Of a stretch of DNA of 13,016 nt, positions 1-7,528 are shown piece by piece. Within the stretch, counting starts at the first letter, position 1, and the number at the start of each line of letters is the position of its first letter. The stretch is from JAWXCH01 sp034440595. GTDB taxonomy: Bacteria > Planctomycetota > Planctomycetia > Pirellulales > JALHPA01. A program made the translations under genes and the position numbers. The notes under the pieces were generated by a model, which did not search any database, was not told where the DNA came from, and saw only the letters and a program-made list of their open reading frames with translations. The stretch is from positions 1 to 13,016 of the forward strand of contig JAWXCH010000421.1 of assembly GCA_034440595.1 (NCBI GenBank). Reading direction: 5' to 3'.

Positions 1-158
1 CCCCAACCGCCCATTGCCCACCTTGTGCCACCTATAAAAACGACACCCGGCCTAATCGCAGGTTCGCGGCTTTTTCAGAAATTTGCCAAAACCGCCGCGT
101 GAGGGTCACAAGCGTAGAATAGCAAATTTTTCGACCAAATCAGCTTCAAGGAAACCGG

Positions 159-216
159 ACGCTAGCGCGTTTCGGCTGATATCGGCTTTCGAGGCTATCA
201 GCCACAGAACGCTAGC
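159..216. repeat. Palindrome-rich non-coding segment with paired ACGCTAGC boxes
   Basis: The 8-mer ACGCTAGC occurs at 159-166 and again at 209-216. Between the two copies lies an 8-bp perfect inverted repeat, GGCTGATA (174-181) and TATCAGCC (196-203), with a 14-nt loop. The box contains the palindrome GCTAGC. Nothing in 1-408 reads as a convincing gene, so this is best seen as a small structured intergenic element. Its function is unknown; a dispersed repeat or a structured leader are both possible. Confidence 0.4.
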
Positions 217-265
217 CGTGCGGCCTGCGAAGCACCACACTACTCCCTACTTGGTTCTCCCACTG

Positions 266-294
266 TTGTTTGCACTACCGTGCCGTGCTATCTT
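266..294 (+). promoter_or_regulatory. Weak sigma70-like promoter candidate for the 409-3414 gene
   Basis: TTGTTT (266-271) and TATCTT (289-294) are separated by 17 nt. The -10 match is only moderate. Transcription from here would give a leader of roughly 105 nt that contains the hairpin at 352-374. Confidence 0.2.
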
Positions 295-351
295 TGCCAC
301 TACCGTACTGCTTCCACACCTGGATTGAAGGTTGCAGGCCCAGACTCAAAT

Positions 352-380
352 CACTGCTGGACAAGCCAGCAGTGGCACCC
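352..380 (+). repeat. REP-like hairpin, copy A
   Basis: CACTGCTGG (352-360) and CCAGCAGTG (366-374) form a perfect 9-bp stem with a 5-nt loop (ACAAG), followed directly by the tag GCACCC (375-380). The 3' half and tag resemble those of the two elements at 7529-7552 and 7614-7637, where the stem is followed by GCACAC. It ends 28 nt before the start codon of the next gene, so in the transcript it would fold in the 5' leader. Confidence 0.6.
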
Positions 381-408
381 ACGCTTTGTACCTCAGGTCG
401 AAATTTTC

Positions 409-3400
409 ATGGGCAGTCACTCCTCGCGTTCCAATGCGACTTTGCTCGGGCTGAACTTTGCCTTGGCAATTTTTGTCAGCGCGTTTCTGTTGTTTCAGGT
501 ACAGCCGCTGATCAGCAAGTTTATTCTGCCCTGGTTCGGCGGTAGCCCGGCCGTCTGGACGACCTGCATGCTGTTCTTTCAAGTGCTGCTATTCGCGGGC
601 TACACCTATGCTCACTGCAGCGTCACGTATCTATCGGCCAGAATGCAAGGCCTGGTGCATCTAGGGCTGATGTCCGTGGCACTGGTCTGCGCGCTGTTCT
701 TTATTCCGCCGGGCAGCGGTTGGAAGCCGGTCGACAGTGACCAGCCCGTGCTGCGAATCATGCTGCTCTTGAGCGCCAGTGTCGGCTTTCCGTATTTTGT
801 GCTCTCGGCGACAGGACCGCTTTTGCAGGCCTGGTTCGCGCGGTCGTTTGCCGGGCGGTCACCGTACCGACTATATGCACTGTCGAATATCGGATCGCTG
901 TTGGCACTGCTGACGTACCCGTTTGTGGTCGAACCGGCCTGGGACAGCTATCAGCAAGCCTACTGGTGGATCGGGGGCTTTGTGTTCTTCTGTGTACTGG
1001 GTGCATACGCCGCCACACAGATCTGGGCTTCCGACCGAAGTGACGACAGCGGCACTGCCGGCCATAATCGTAGCGGCGTGAATGAAGGCTATGCGGCCGG
1101 GCAGGAACTTGCCTCACCGGAATTGTCCCCTGCGGACAAATTACCAGACCCGACCTGGCTCCGTCGCTTGCTATGGATTGCACTGCCGGCATTTGCCTCG
1201 ATGATGTTGCTGGCGACTACCTACCACGTTTGCCAGGATGTTGCTCCGGTGCCGTTTCTCTGGGTCGTCCCACTCAGCCTGTACTTGTTGTCTTTCATTA
1301 TTTCGTTTGATGCCGAGCGCTGGTACATCCGCCCTTTCTTTGCGGTAGTTGGGCTGGCATTCTTGTATGTCTCAGCAGGCATGCCTAGCGACCTTAAGAA
1401 TGGAGGAACCTATAAGAAAGCTGTGGCGATCATCGAGTGGTATCAGAACGATTTCTGGCGAAAAGATGAAGTGACAGCCGCTGGGCTGCAGCAACTCCTC
1501 GGTTACGATGCGGACAAGGAGCAGGCGCTGGTCCGTGATGAAGGTGGGCGCGCTGTCTGGCACACGATGCCGGATCCAAAAGAGCCACTGGTTGACAAGA
1601 GCAAGCCAGCGCGAGACTCGGATGAGCCACGGATCCGGCTATCCTCTTCGCCTGCCAGCCAACAACTATCACTTTTTCAGCTTGCGACCTTGCCGGGGTA
1701 CGATTCCTCGCGCGAGCAGAAGCTAGGCGTTGTCGATGGCCAGTTGACCTGGACCGATTCAGCCGCCAACTCTGCAAGTGCTACGAATCTAACACGGGCC
1801 GATGGATTCGATCTTGCGACTTCGCAGGCCCTCATGCACCGTGACTCGCAGTTGCGCTGGATTGACGCCAACAGCGGTTGGACGCCGAAGGATCGCTATG
1901 AATTTACCTATAAACCTGACTATCGCGACGAGCTATTCATCCATTTCGGAGCGTTGTTCTGTGTCTGTATGGTTTGCCACGGCGAACTGGTACGCCTGCG
2001 CCCAGCCCCGCGGTATCTCACGTCGTTCTATCTGCTAATCAGTGCTGGCGGAGCGCTCGGCGGATTATTTTGCAGTTTGATTGCACCGATGATTTTCTCA
2101 ACGCATTTTGAGTGGACCCTGAGCTTGTATGGGGGCATGATCCTGCTGCTGGTGGCGCTATTGCGAAGTTTGATCTGGGACCGTCCGATTCAATGGCTTA
2201 TGGGTCGTCTGTTTGGCGTGAATCCGCAACCGGCCTCCACTTCATCCGATTCTCAATTTGGGCGCCCTTGGTTTAGCCTCGCTCAAGTGCTAGTCGCGCT
2301 TGCAATGTTGCTACTGGTTCCGGTTGTGCTTTATTACATGACCACAATAGTCATGCAGGATGTTGTCAAATTCCAGAAAACCGACACGAAAGATGTGATT
2401 GCTCGATCGCGAAATTTTTATGGAACCGTCCGGGTCGAAGGACGCCAGCTCAAGGAATTCGATTTGGATCAGCCCGCAGTCGCGGATGCTCCCTCTGCTG
2501 AATTTACGCTCCATGACATTCCAAAAAACGCCGAAGAAGCACGACGGAAGCGCAACTGGTACGAAATCATTTCGTTGTACAACGGGAGAATTCTGCATGG
2601 CATGCAGTTCACCGACCCGGACGAAAGCCGCCTGCCCACGACTTACTACACCACGGATAGCGGTGTCGGCCGCGCCATCGGATACTTCAAGCAAACGCAG
2701 AATCATTTTCGTGTCGGCGCGATCGGCTTGGGTACGGGCACACTGGCGGCGTACAGCACCGAATCGCAGCAAAAGATCATCTTCTACGAAATCAATCCTC
2801 AGGTGGAGGCACTGGCGCGGGAACACTTTACCTATCTCTCCAACGCTGCCGAACCGGTGGACATCCTGCTAGGTGATGCGCGGCTCTCGCTTGAGCGACA
2901 GGCCAAGGAAGGGTCTCAGCAGTTCGATGTATTGATCTTGGATGCTTTCAGCGGAGACTCGATCCCTTCGCACTTGCTTACCAAAGAGTGTTTTGAGATC
3001 TATCAAAAGCATGTCGACTTGAAGCATGGCATCATTGCATTTCACATATCCAATCGCTATCTGGATCTGCTCCCGGTCGTGCGGGGGCTGGCGCAACATT
3101 TCCACGTTAAGATGTTGACGATTCATTCGGAAGGAGAGAGCGAGGGCGGGGAACGCTCGGACTGGGTTCTGTTGACCAACAACGAAGAATTTTTGCGAGA
3201 CGACACACTGGGTGCAGAACAGGAAACGACCACCGCCCCTGAGGAACTGTTTTACTCGGACTTTCCCAAGACGGTCGATAGCCAGTCACCAGACGGCGTC
3301 AAAGCGAATGCCGGACAGGATGCCAACGAAGTGATCCTGAACTGGCCCCGCACGATCCTGTGGACCGACGCCTATAGCAATCTGTTTGACATCTTAATGG

Positions 3401-3414
3401 GAAAAGATGATTAG
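409..3414 (+). CDS. Membrane-fused spermidine-synthase-like protein with a repeat-bearing loop
   Basis: This 1001-aa protein starts at ATG 409, just before the first hydrophobic helix; the frame is open upstream to 280 but those residues look like translated leader. About eight membrane helices lie in residues 12-323. A hydrophilic loop (about 324-509) follows, then four more helices (about 510-526, 537-563, 570-590, 625-648). The motif CHGELVRLRPAPRYLTSFY (about 523-541) is typical of fused MFS/spermidine-synthase proteins. The C-terminal domain (about 660-1001) has the S-adenosylmethionine fold: GLGTG at 773-777, acidic E794 in EINP, GDAR around D823, and DAFSGDSIP from D845, plus HGMQF at 730-734. 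It probably binds a SAM-type cofactor at the inner membrane; real aminopropyltransferase activity and substrate are unproven. The loop holds three copies of a G-[YF]-D-x4-Q-x-L...W repeat (from residues 365, 430, 466). It is longer than usual for a spermidine synthase because of the membrane part and the loop. Confidence 0.85.
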   Translation: MGSHSSRSNATLLGLNFALAIFVSAFLLFQVQPLISKFILPWFGGSPAVWTTCMLFFQVLLFAGYTYAHCSVTYLSARMQGLVHLGLMSVALVCALFFIPPGSGWKPVDSDQPVLRIMLLLSASVGFPYFVLSATGPLLQAWFARSFAGRSPYRLYALSNIGSLLALLTYPFVVEPAWDSYQQAYWWIGGFVFFCVLGAYAATQIWASDRSDDSGTAGHNRSGVNEGYAAGQELASPELSPADKLPDPTWLRRLLWIALPAFASMMLLATTYHVCQDVAPVPFLWVVPLSLYLLSFIISFDAERWYIRPFFAVVGLAFLYVSAGMPSDLKNGGTYKKAVAIIEWYQNDFWRKDEVTAAGLQQLLGYDADKEQALVRDEGGRAVWHTMPDPKEPLVDKSKPARDSDEPRIRLSSSPASQQLSLFQLATLPGYDSSREQKLGVVDGQLTWTDSAANSASATNLTRADGFDLATSQALMHRDSQLRWIDANSGWTPKDRYEFTYKPDYRDELFIHFGALFCVCMVCHGELVRLRPAPRYLTSFYLLISAGGALGGLFCSLIAPMIFSTHFEWTLSLYGGMILLLVALLRSLIWDRPIQWLMGRLFGVNPQPASTSSDSQFGRPWFSLAQVLVALAMLLLVPVVLYYMTTIVMQDVVKFQKTDTKDVIARSRNFYGTVRVEGRQLKEFDLDQPAVADAPSAEFTLHDIPKNAEEARRKRNWYEIISLYNGRILHGMQFTDPDESRLPTTYYTTDSGVGRAIGYFKQTQNHFRVGAIGLGTGTLAAYSTESQQKIIFYEINPQVEALAREHFTYLSNAAEPVDILLGDARLSLERQAKEGSQQFDVLILDAFSGDSIPSHLLTKECFEIYQKHVDLKHGIIAFHISNRYLDLLPVVRGLAQHFHVKMLTIHSEGESEGGERSDWVLLTNNEEFLRDDTLGAEQETTTAPEELFYSDFPKTVDSQSPDGVKANAGQDANEVILNWPRTILWTDAYSNLFDILMGKDD

Positions 3415-3428
3415 CACGGGGGCGACCG

Positions 3429-3827
3429 CTACCTTCCCCACGGCAGCACATAGGCTACTCCAGCGACGACTGCGCCGGCGAGGATTGACAGCCCAACAAT
3501 CTGTAGCGCCGTTTTGCGATCTTGCCGGCGAAACTCAGCCTGCTCCACCGTGTCTGTCTGGCCGACATTCGGACCAAAATTAAAGACTCCGCCGAACCCG
3601 AACTTGGCGCAAAAATGCCAGGCGGCTTGCAGGTAGCCTGTCGCGGCCAGTGTCGCCGGAAAGAACAACAGCAGCCGCCAGCATTGCTCGACCCCGGTCA
3701 GAATTAACGCCAGACCGCCGAGCACCGTCGTCGCTAGCCCAATCAGGCCGAGGATGCGTCGCTGGCGAATCTCCGCCTTGCCAATATTGCAAACGCCGGG
3801 GACATACTGTGGACTCTCGGCGTGCAT
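3429..3827 (-). CDS. Small conserved membrane protein of unknown function
   Basis: This is a 132-aa protein. The start is ATG at 3827-3825, preceded by a strong Shine-Dalgarno AGGGAG (3833-3838, minus strand) at good spacing. The N-terminus is soluble with CNIGKAEIRQRR at 13-24. Hydrophobic segments follow at about 26-45 and 50-66, then WHFCAKFGFGGVFNFG (70-85), a charged stretch VEQAEFRRQDRK (94-105) and a third helix at about 108-127. Cysteines sit at 13, 49 and 73. From memory, similar small proteins with a CNIG-AEI start and an HFC-FG--GVFN core occur in several phyla, but I know of no assigned function. The gene converges on the large membrane protein with only 14 nt between stop codons. 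Confidence 0.75.
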   Translation of the reverse strand: MHAESPQYVPGVCNIGKAEIRQRRILGLIGLATTVLGGLALILTGVEQCWRLLLFFPATLAATGYLQAAWHFCAKFGFGGVFNFGPNVGQTDTVEQAEFRRQDRKTALQIVGLSILAGAVVAGVAYVLPWGR

Positions 3828-4366
3828 TGCTAACTCCCTTGGATCCTAATGGCCTGAACAAACTTGCACTAAATGCCTTGGCTGCAGAACCATTATCGAG
3901 CGATTGAGCAAAATTGCCAGCCGAAGTTCTCAATTCGTAATCAGCCGGCACGCGCTACCGTCCGGTTAAGAACGACCGTAAGATCGATCGCTAGTACCGC
4001 CGCAAGAATTTTTCGGTCGCGGGTGCCACGCGGACCACCACTGCGGCACTGGACCTCTCAGGTATATCGTTCGCACATCGCCCTCCGCGCCATAAAACAC
4101 GCTTCAGGGAGAGGTCGGAAAAATTCAACTCTCATGCTAGCAATTCAGTCATTTTTCGCGATGCATGCAGTGAGTTTGTCGGTTATACGGATTGCGCCGC
4201 CAAATTCTCCGTTCGTAGCGGCAACTGGACCAATCGGCGCGCGCAAAAATAGGCCAAGGTTGCCCTGCGCCTATTGCAGTTCTACAGGCTCCAAGTAGAT
4301 TCAAAATTGGCGACCAAATACAGCACGCCATTTGTTCAATCCGGTCTGAATTTGACGGAGCGTAGG
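3828..4366. other. Divergent intergenic region, 539 nt, no gene recognised
   Basis: This stretch separates the start of the minus-strand membrane protein from the start of the plus-strand 190-aa protein, so it should hold promoters in both directions. The only visible signals are the two ribosome binding sites at its ends. An open frame at 3873-4298 (+) would encode a 141-aa Arg/Ser-rich peptide with no recognisable domain and is not called. I see no clear promoter, hairpin or RNA gene. Confidence 0.5.
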
Positions 4367-4939
4367 ATGTCCACAGCACGTCCCCCACAACCGAACGAAA
4401 TCGAGGAGTTGTTGCGAAATGCACAACTTCGCGATGAGCTAGAGCCGTTCTTCGATGAATCGATCGAACGCCTCAACGCACATGAATTGACCACCCCTGC
4501 CGAGAATGATCTCTTGGCATCGATGCTGGCCTGGGAACGCGCGCCGGTTCTGGCGATCTCCCAATGGTTTACGCCCGAGCTGAAGTTACCGCGGCCAGAG
4601 TCGCTGGACCACCACCAGTTGCACGAAGAGCTTTGGCACACCGTCCAGCAATTGTTTGAAAAGCGAATCGTACTGGACTTCACCGATCACCTGACCGACC
4701 GTCAGTTGTACACCTTGATCTACCGCGACATTCTGCCGTCGCAAGAAAAAAAGATCGATCACCTTAATAACTATTTGCATTGGGATTGCTCAGACGCCGG
4801 CGGGCGAGAAGACATCTGGCTGCGCTATTATGCCACCGACGAAGATCGCATGCTCTGGTTTGATGAAACCCACGGTGAACTTCCAGAACGCGAGCTGCCT
4901 CCGTATCCTCGCCGATTGCCGCGCGAACAGAATCATTAA
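4367..4939 (+). CDS. Conserved hypothetical protein, 190 aa, planctomycete type
   Basis: The start chosen is ATG 4367, with GGAG at 4357-4360 six nt upstream. The frame stays open 31 codons further upstream, but that part has no ribosome binding site. The protein is soluble and acidic, with no signal peptide or membrane helix. An N-terminal helical region (about 10-60) is followed by APVLAISQWF (59-68) and a compact core RIVLDFTDHLTDRQLY (100-115), IYRDILPSQEKKID (118-131) and YLHWDC (136-141). The end is Pro/Arg-rich. The core looks strongly constrained and recalls small conserved proteins I associate with planctomycetes, but I cannot assign a function. It converges on the CaMKII-hub gene with a 14-nt gap. 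Confidence 0.75.
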   Translation: MSTARPPQPNEIEELLRNAQLRDELEPFFDESIERLNAHELTTPAENDLLASMLAWERAPVLAISQWFTPELKLPRPESLDHHQLHEELWHTVQQLFEKRIVLDFTDHLTDRQLYTLIYRDILPSQEKKIDHLNNYLHWDCSDAGGREDIWLRYYATDEDRMLWFDETHGELPERELPPYPRRLPREQNH

Positions 4940-4953
4940 TCTGACGCGTTCAC

Positions 4954-5364
4954 TCAAGTAGCAGCCTGCGAGCGGTGTACATGCACCAACTTCCAGGTGT
5001 TCGACAATCGCTGCCAGATGCGAGTCTCTTCCACACGGCTGGTCACCGGTGAACCGGATGCATCCAGACGCTGCACCAGCCGGGTATACGACACCACTCC
5101 CGCGTCGCTGCCAAGCATCCGGACATGGGCACCCGCCATCGTGACATTAACCGAGCCAGCACCCGCCCCCAGGTCAAAGTAGAACTTGTGAAACGCCATT
5201 CCCTCGACCAGATGCCCTAGCGCTTCTGGCTCAAAACAGGTTAGATCCGCAGCGCAGAGCGAATCGTAGGTGGCCCAATCCCCGGTAACGATGCTCTTGA
5301 GCAAGCGTTCGTTGAGTCGCAGTAGTTCTGTGGCGGTATCTTTGGCGGTGTCGGTGGCAGCCAT
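4954..5364 (-). CDS. CaMKII association-domain (hub) homologue
   Basis: This 136-aa protein consists almost entirely of one domain of the calcium/calmodulin-dependent kinase II association family (NTF2-like cone fold, SnoaL/DUF4440 relatives). Diagnostic stretches are LLKSIVTGDWATYDSLC (21-37), FEPEALGHLVEG (44-55), FHKFYFD (58-64), SRVEETRIWQR (109-119) and WKLVHVH (124-130). These follow, from memory, the eukaryotic hub sequence ([36 protein letters not shown]) almost position for position. There is no kinase domain or calmodulin-binding segment. In animals this domain oligomerises the kinase; in bacteria the role is unknown, perhaps a small-molecule pocket or oligomeric scaffold. The start is ATG 5364; the ribosome binding site is weak (GGA about 12 nt upstream, in an A-rich tract). 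It lies downstream of thyX on the same strand, separated by 133 nt. Confidence 0.88.
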   Translation of the reverse strand: MAATDTAKDTATELLRLNERLLKSIVTGDWATYDSLCAADLTCFEPEALGHLVEGMAFHKFYFDLGAGAGSVNVTMAGAHVRMLGSDAGVVSYTRLVQRLDASGSPVTSRVEETRIWQRLSNTWKLVHVHRSQAAT

Positions 5365-5389
5365 GAGTATTTTTTCCGGTTGGAGGTGT

Positions 5390-5409
5390 GCAGCCTCTCA
5401 ACAGGCTGC
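5390..5409. other. Hairpin upstream of the CaMKII-hub gene
   Basis: GCAGCCT (5390-5396) and AGGCTGC (5403-5409) form a perfect 7-bp stem with a 6-nt loop. On the minus strand it lies about 25 nt upstream of the hub gene's ATG, so it would fall in that gene's leader. Read on the plus strand it is followed by a T-rich tract (5417-5427), but no plus-strand gene ends here. Confidence 0.4.
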
Positions 5410-5459
5410 CAGTGGATGTTTTATTTTCTATAGTCGGCTGCGAATATCCGTCGAGTGCT

Positions 5460-5476
5460 CTTTCACGGAGTGAAAG
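5460..5476 (-). terminator. Hairpin after thyX, possible weak terminator
   Basis: CTTTCAC (5460-5466) and GTGAAAG (5470-5476) form a perfect 7-bp stem with a 3-nt loop, about 21 nt past the thyX stop in the direction of transcription. No U-run follows on the minus strand, so intrinsic termination is uncertain; an mRNA 3'-end stabiliser is as likely. Confidence 0.35.
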
Positions 5477-5497
5477 GCAACAGAACGCCCTTACAAC

Positions 5498-6412
5498 TCA
5501 GCCCGCATCGTCGGCGCTGAGCAGTCCCAGATCGACCAATTTCGCACGGCATTCGTCGCGCTCACGCGAGCGGCCTAGTTCGGCCCAGCCGGGATCCTGC
5601 ACGGCCAGAAAATCTTCTTGCGTGGCCTGTGCGCGCCCGGTTGAGATCAGTCTTTGTGCTAACCGTCGGACTACATCTGCGTCCAGTCGTGTCAAATGCA
5701 CCGCACCGGTGCGGAAATCGACAAACGCTTCCCAAACAAGCGGGAAGAGCGACTGCACAATTTGCTCGCCAATCGCAGTCGCGAACATGCGGATCTCATA
5801 CTGAGCATGCGAGTCCATCCGCAGCGCCAGAAAGTGCAACAGATTGTGCAGATCGATTTTCCAGTAGGCCTCAGTGTAGGTCGATAGTGGCAAATCCTTG
5901 CGTGCCTGCTCGCGCGCCACACCCAGTTCGATCCGCTCTTCGTACAGCCGTCGCGCCGCAGTCTGAAACTCCGTTTCGCTGGCAGTCAGCCGCTGGCCAA
6001 GTTCGGCGTCGAGCATGTCGCCGCTCCCTTGACGATTGCTGGCCGCTTGCGAGCGCCACTCCCCTGGCAACGTACTTTGCGTGGCATCAATCGCCAGCGA
6101 ATACCGCGTGCTGTACTCGTTGACATTCGCAGTCCGGTGGCGAATCCACTGTCGCCAGCAATCCATCGGAGAACGGATCAAGAACTTCAACTCGGCCATT
6201 TCAAACGGTGTCGTATGCCGGTGCCGCAGCAGATAGCGAATCAGCCCGCGATCGTCTGAGACTTTGCGGGTTCCCTCGCCATAGCTGACCCGGGCCGCCT
6301 GGACCACGGCCTGATCGTCCCCCATACAGTCGACGAGGCAAACAAAGCCGTCGTTGAGTACGGGGAACTTTTTCCAGCGCAGTTCGTCAACTTGAGCAGA
6401 ATTGGTGGGCAT
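5498..6412 (-). CDS. thyX: Flavin-dependent thymidylate synthase ThyX
   Basis: ThyX methylates dUMP to dTMP in the cytoplasm, using methylene-tetrahydrofolate as carbon donor and FAD/NADPH for reduction. The 304-aa protein contains the defining ThyX motif RHR-x7-S at residues 91-101, continuing as NEYSTRY, which binds FAD and dUMP. It also has REQARKDLPLSTYTE (167-181) and LLHFLALRMDSHAQYEIR (191-208), both characteristic of the family. The N-terminal segment HRHTTPFEMAELKF (64-77) also fits. The start is ATG 6412 with GGAAG nine nt upstream. A C-terminal tail of about 60 residues after the core is longer than in compact ThyX proteins. The gene lies 172 nt downstream of sdhB on the same strand; read-through from the sdh operon is possible. 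No thyA is visible here. Confidence 0.95.
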   Translation of the reverse strand: MPTNSAQVDELRWKKFPVLNDGFVCLVDCMGDDQAVVQAARVSYGEGTRKVSDDRGLIRYLLRHRHTTPFEMAELKFLIRSPMDCWRQWIRHRTANVNEYSTRYSLAIDATQSTLPGEWRSQAASNRQGSGDMLDAELGQRLTASETEFQTAARRLYEERIELGVAREQARKDLPLSTYTEAYWKIDLHNLLHFLALRMDSHAQYEIRMFATAIGEQIVQSLFPLVWEAFVDFRTGAVHLTRLDADVVRRLAQRLISTGRAQATQEDFLAVQDPGWAELGRSRERDECRAKLVDLGLLSADDAG

Positions 6413-6584
6413 GCGGAACAGCTTCCGAAAAGAGATTGACCATGTCGGTCCAGCAACAACACAAACGTCGCATTGTACTGATCTGAGGCGGCGACGGAAG
6501 GGCCTGTCAACACGCTGTAGAATGCCAAATAGCGGTACCGCCGGCTGACGCTACATCGCGGTGCCGCAGATTGCCCGCGAAACG

Positions 6585-7472
6585 CTAGCGATCAAAGATT
6601 TTCTTAATCGCATAGACCGTAGTGGCGCGGCCCGCACGGGCTATCTCCTGCGTCAGCGGAATATGCTTGGGACAGACCGCCACACAGTTCTGCGCATTGC
6701 CGCACATTTGCAGACCCCCTTCACTCATCATCGCCTCCAGACGCTCCCCCTTGTTCATCTGGCCGGTTGGATCGTAGTTAAATCGCATCGCCTGCGCAAT
6801 CGCAGCCGCACCGAAAAACGAACGGTTGTACTCCGCGTCCTTACGCGCCGCGAACTGATCGTCGCTCTCGCCACTCTTTTGAGTCAATTCGATCTTGCCA
6901 TATTGTGGGCACGCCTCCATGCAGCACCCACAGGTCATGCACTCGGTGATTGGATAAATCGTCTGCTGCAACTCCGGCGACTGTCGCGGACCAGGGCCGG
7001 CATCGTAGTAGCCATCCACTGGGTTCCAGCCTTTGATCCGCTCCAGCGACTGAAAAGCGCGGCGGCGATCTACCGCCAGATCGCGCACGACCGGGTACTT
7101 GGACATCGGTCGCAGTTCGATCTCTTCTGGATTGTCCTCCAGCAGCTTGTCGACCAAGGCGGTGCAAGCCATTTTGGTGCGGCCATTGATCAGCATGGTG
7201 CATGAACCGCAGACTTCTTCCAGGCAGTTGCAGTCCCAGGCAACCGGGGCGACCTTATCACCGTCGATCGTGTGCGCTTGCATCGCGATTTTTTGCAACA
7301 CGCTGATCACGTTCATGTCCCGCTCGTAAGGAACACGATGACGCTCCCAGTAGCTGTTTTGCCCTGGCGCGTCCTGACGCAACACGCGAACATCGAACGC
7401 TCGCTGATTGGCGGCGTGGTCGTGAACCGAATCATGCGCTGCTGCGCCGGAGTGACTGACTGAGTCGTTCAT
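6585..7472 (-). CDS. sdhB: Succinate dehydrogenase/fumarate reductase iron-sulfur subunit
   Basis: SdhB carries electrons from SdhA flavin to the membrane quinone through three Fe-S clusters. In this 295-aa protein the [2Fe-2S] ligands are C83, C88, C91 and C103 (CNCLEEVCGSC region). The ferredoxin-like motif C178-x2-C181-x2-C184-x3-C188, with C257, C263 and C267, supplies the [4Fe-4S] and [3Fe-4S] clusters. The wording CGNAQNCVAVCPKHIPLTQEIA matches the Bacillus-type (type B) subunit. The start is ATG 7472; a TTG twelve codons upstream (7508) lacks a ribosome binding site. The ATG site itself is weak (AGAAAG). The first 24 residues are a His/Ala-rich extension (HSGAAAHDSVHDH). It is the last gene of sdhCAB, 178 nt after sdhA. 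The stop codon TAG lies inside a CGCTAGCG sequence. Confidence 0.96.
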   Translation of the reverse strand: MNDSVSHSGAAAHDSVHDHAANQRAFDVRVLRQDAPGQNSYWERHRVPYERDMNVISVLQKIAMQAHTIDGDKVAPVAWDCNCLEEVCGSCTMLINGRTKMACTALVDKLLEDNPEEIELRPMSKYPVVRDLAVDRRRAFQSLERIKGWNPVDGYYDAGPGPRQSPELQQTIYPITECMTCGCCMEACPQYGKIELTQKSGESDDQFAARKDAEYNRSFFGAAAIAQAMRFNYDPTGQMNKGERLEAMMSEGGLQMCGNAQNCVAVCPKHIPLTQEIARAGRATTVYAIKKIFDR

Positions 7473-7528
7473 GGAATCTTTCTGCTGAACAGGATCGACT
7501 ACTTGCAACTACTATATTTACGACTGAG

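Noticed and set aside
280..408. 43-codon upstream extension of the first gene
   Set aside because: It crosses the hairpin at 352-374 and encodes a Cys/His/Trp-rich segment unlike the family's N-terminus; ATG 409 directly precedes the first membrane helix.
3873..4298. 141-codon plus-strand open frame in the divergent gap
   Set aside because: No ribosome binding site, low-complexity Arg/Ser-rich product and no family resemblance; it occupies a region that should hold promoters.
6532..6541. Perfect 10-bp palindrome GCGGTACCGC between sdhB and thyX
   Set aside because: Too short and isolated to call an operator or terminator; no U-run follows in the direction of transcription.
6561..7205. 214-codon plus-strand open frame antisense to sdhB
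   Set aside because: The sdhB frame carries all Fe-S cysteines; the antisense frame is an Arg/His-rich by-product of GC-rich codons.
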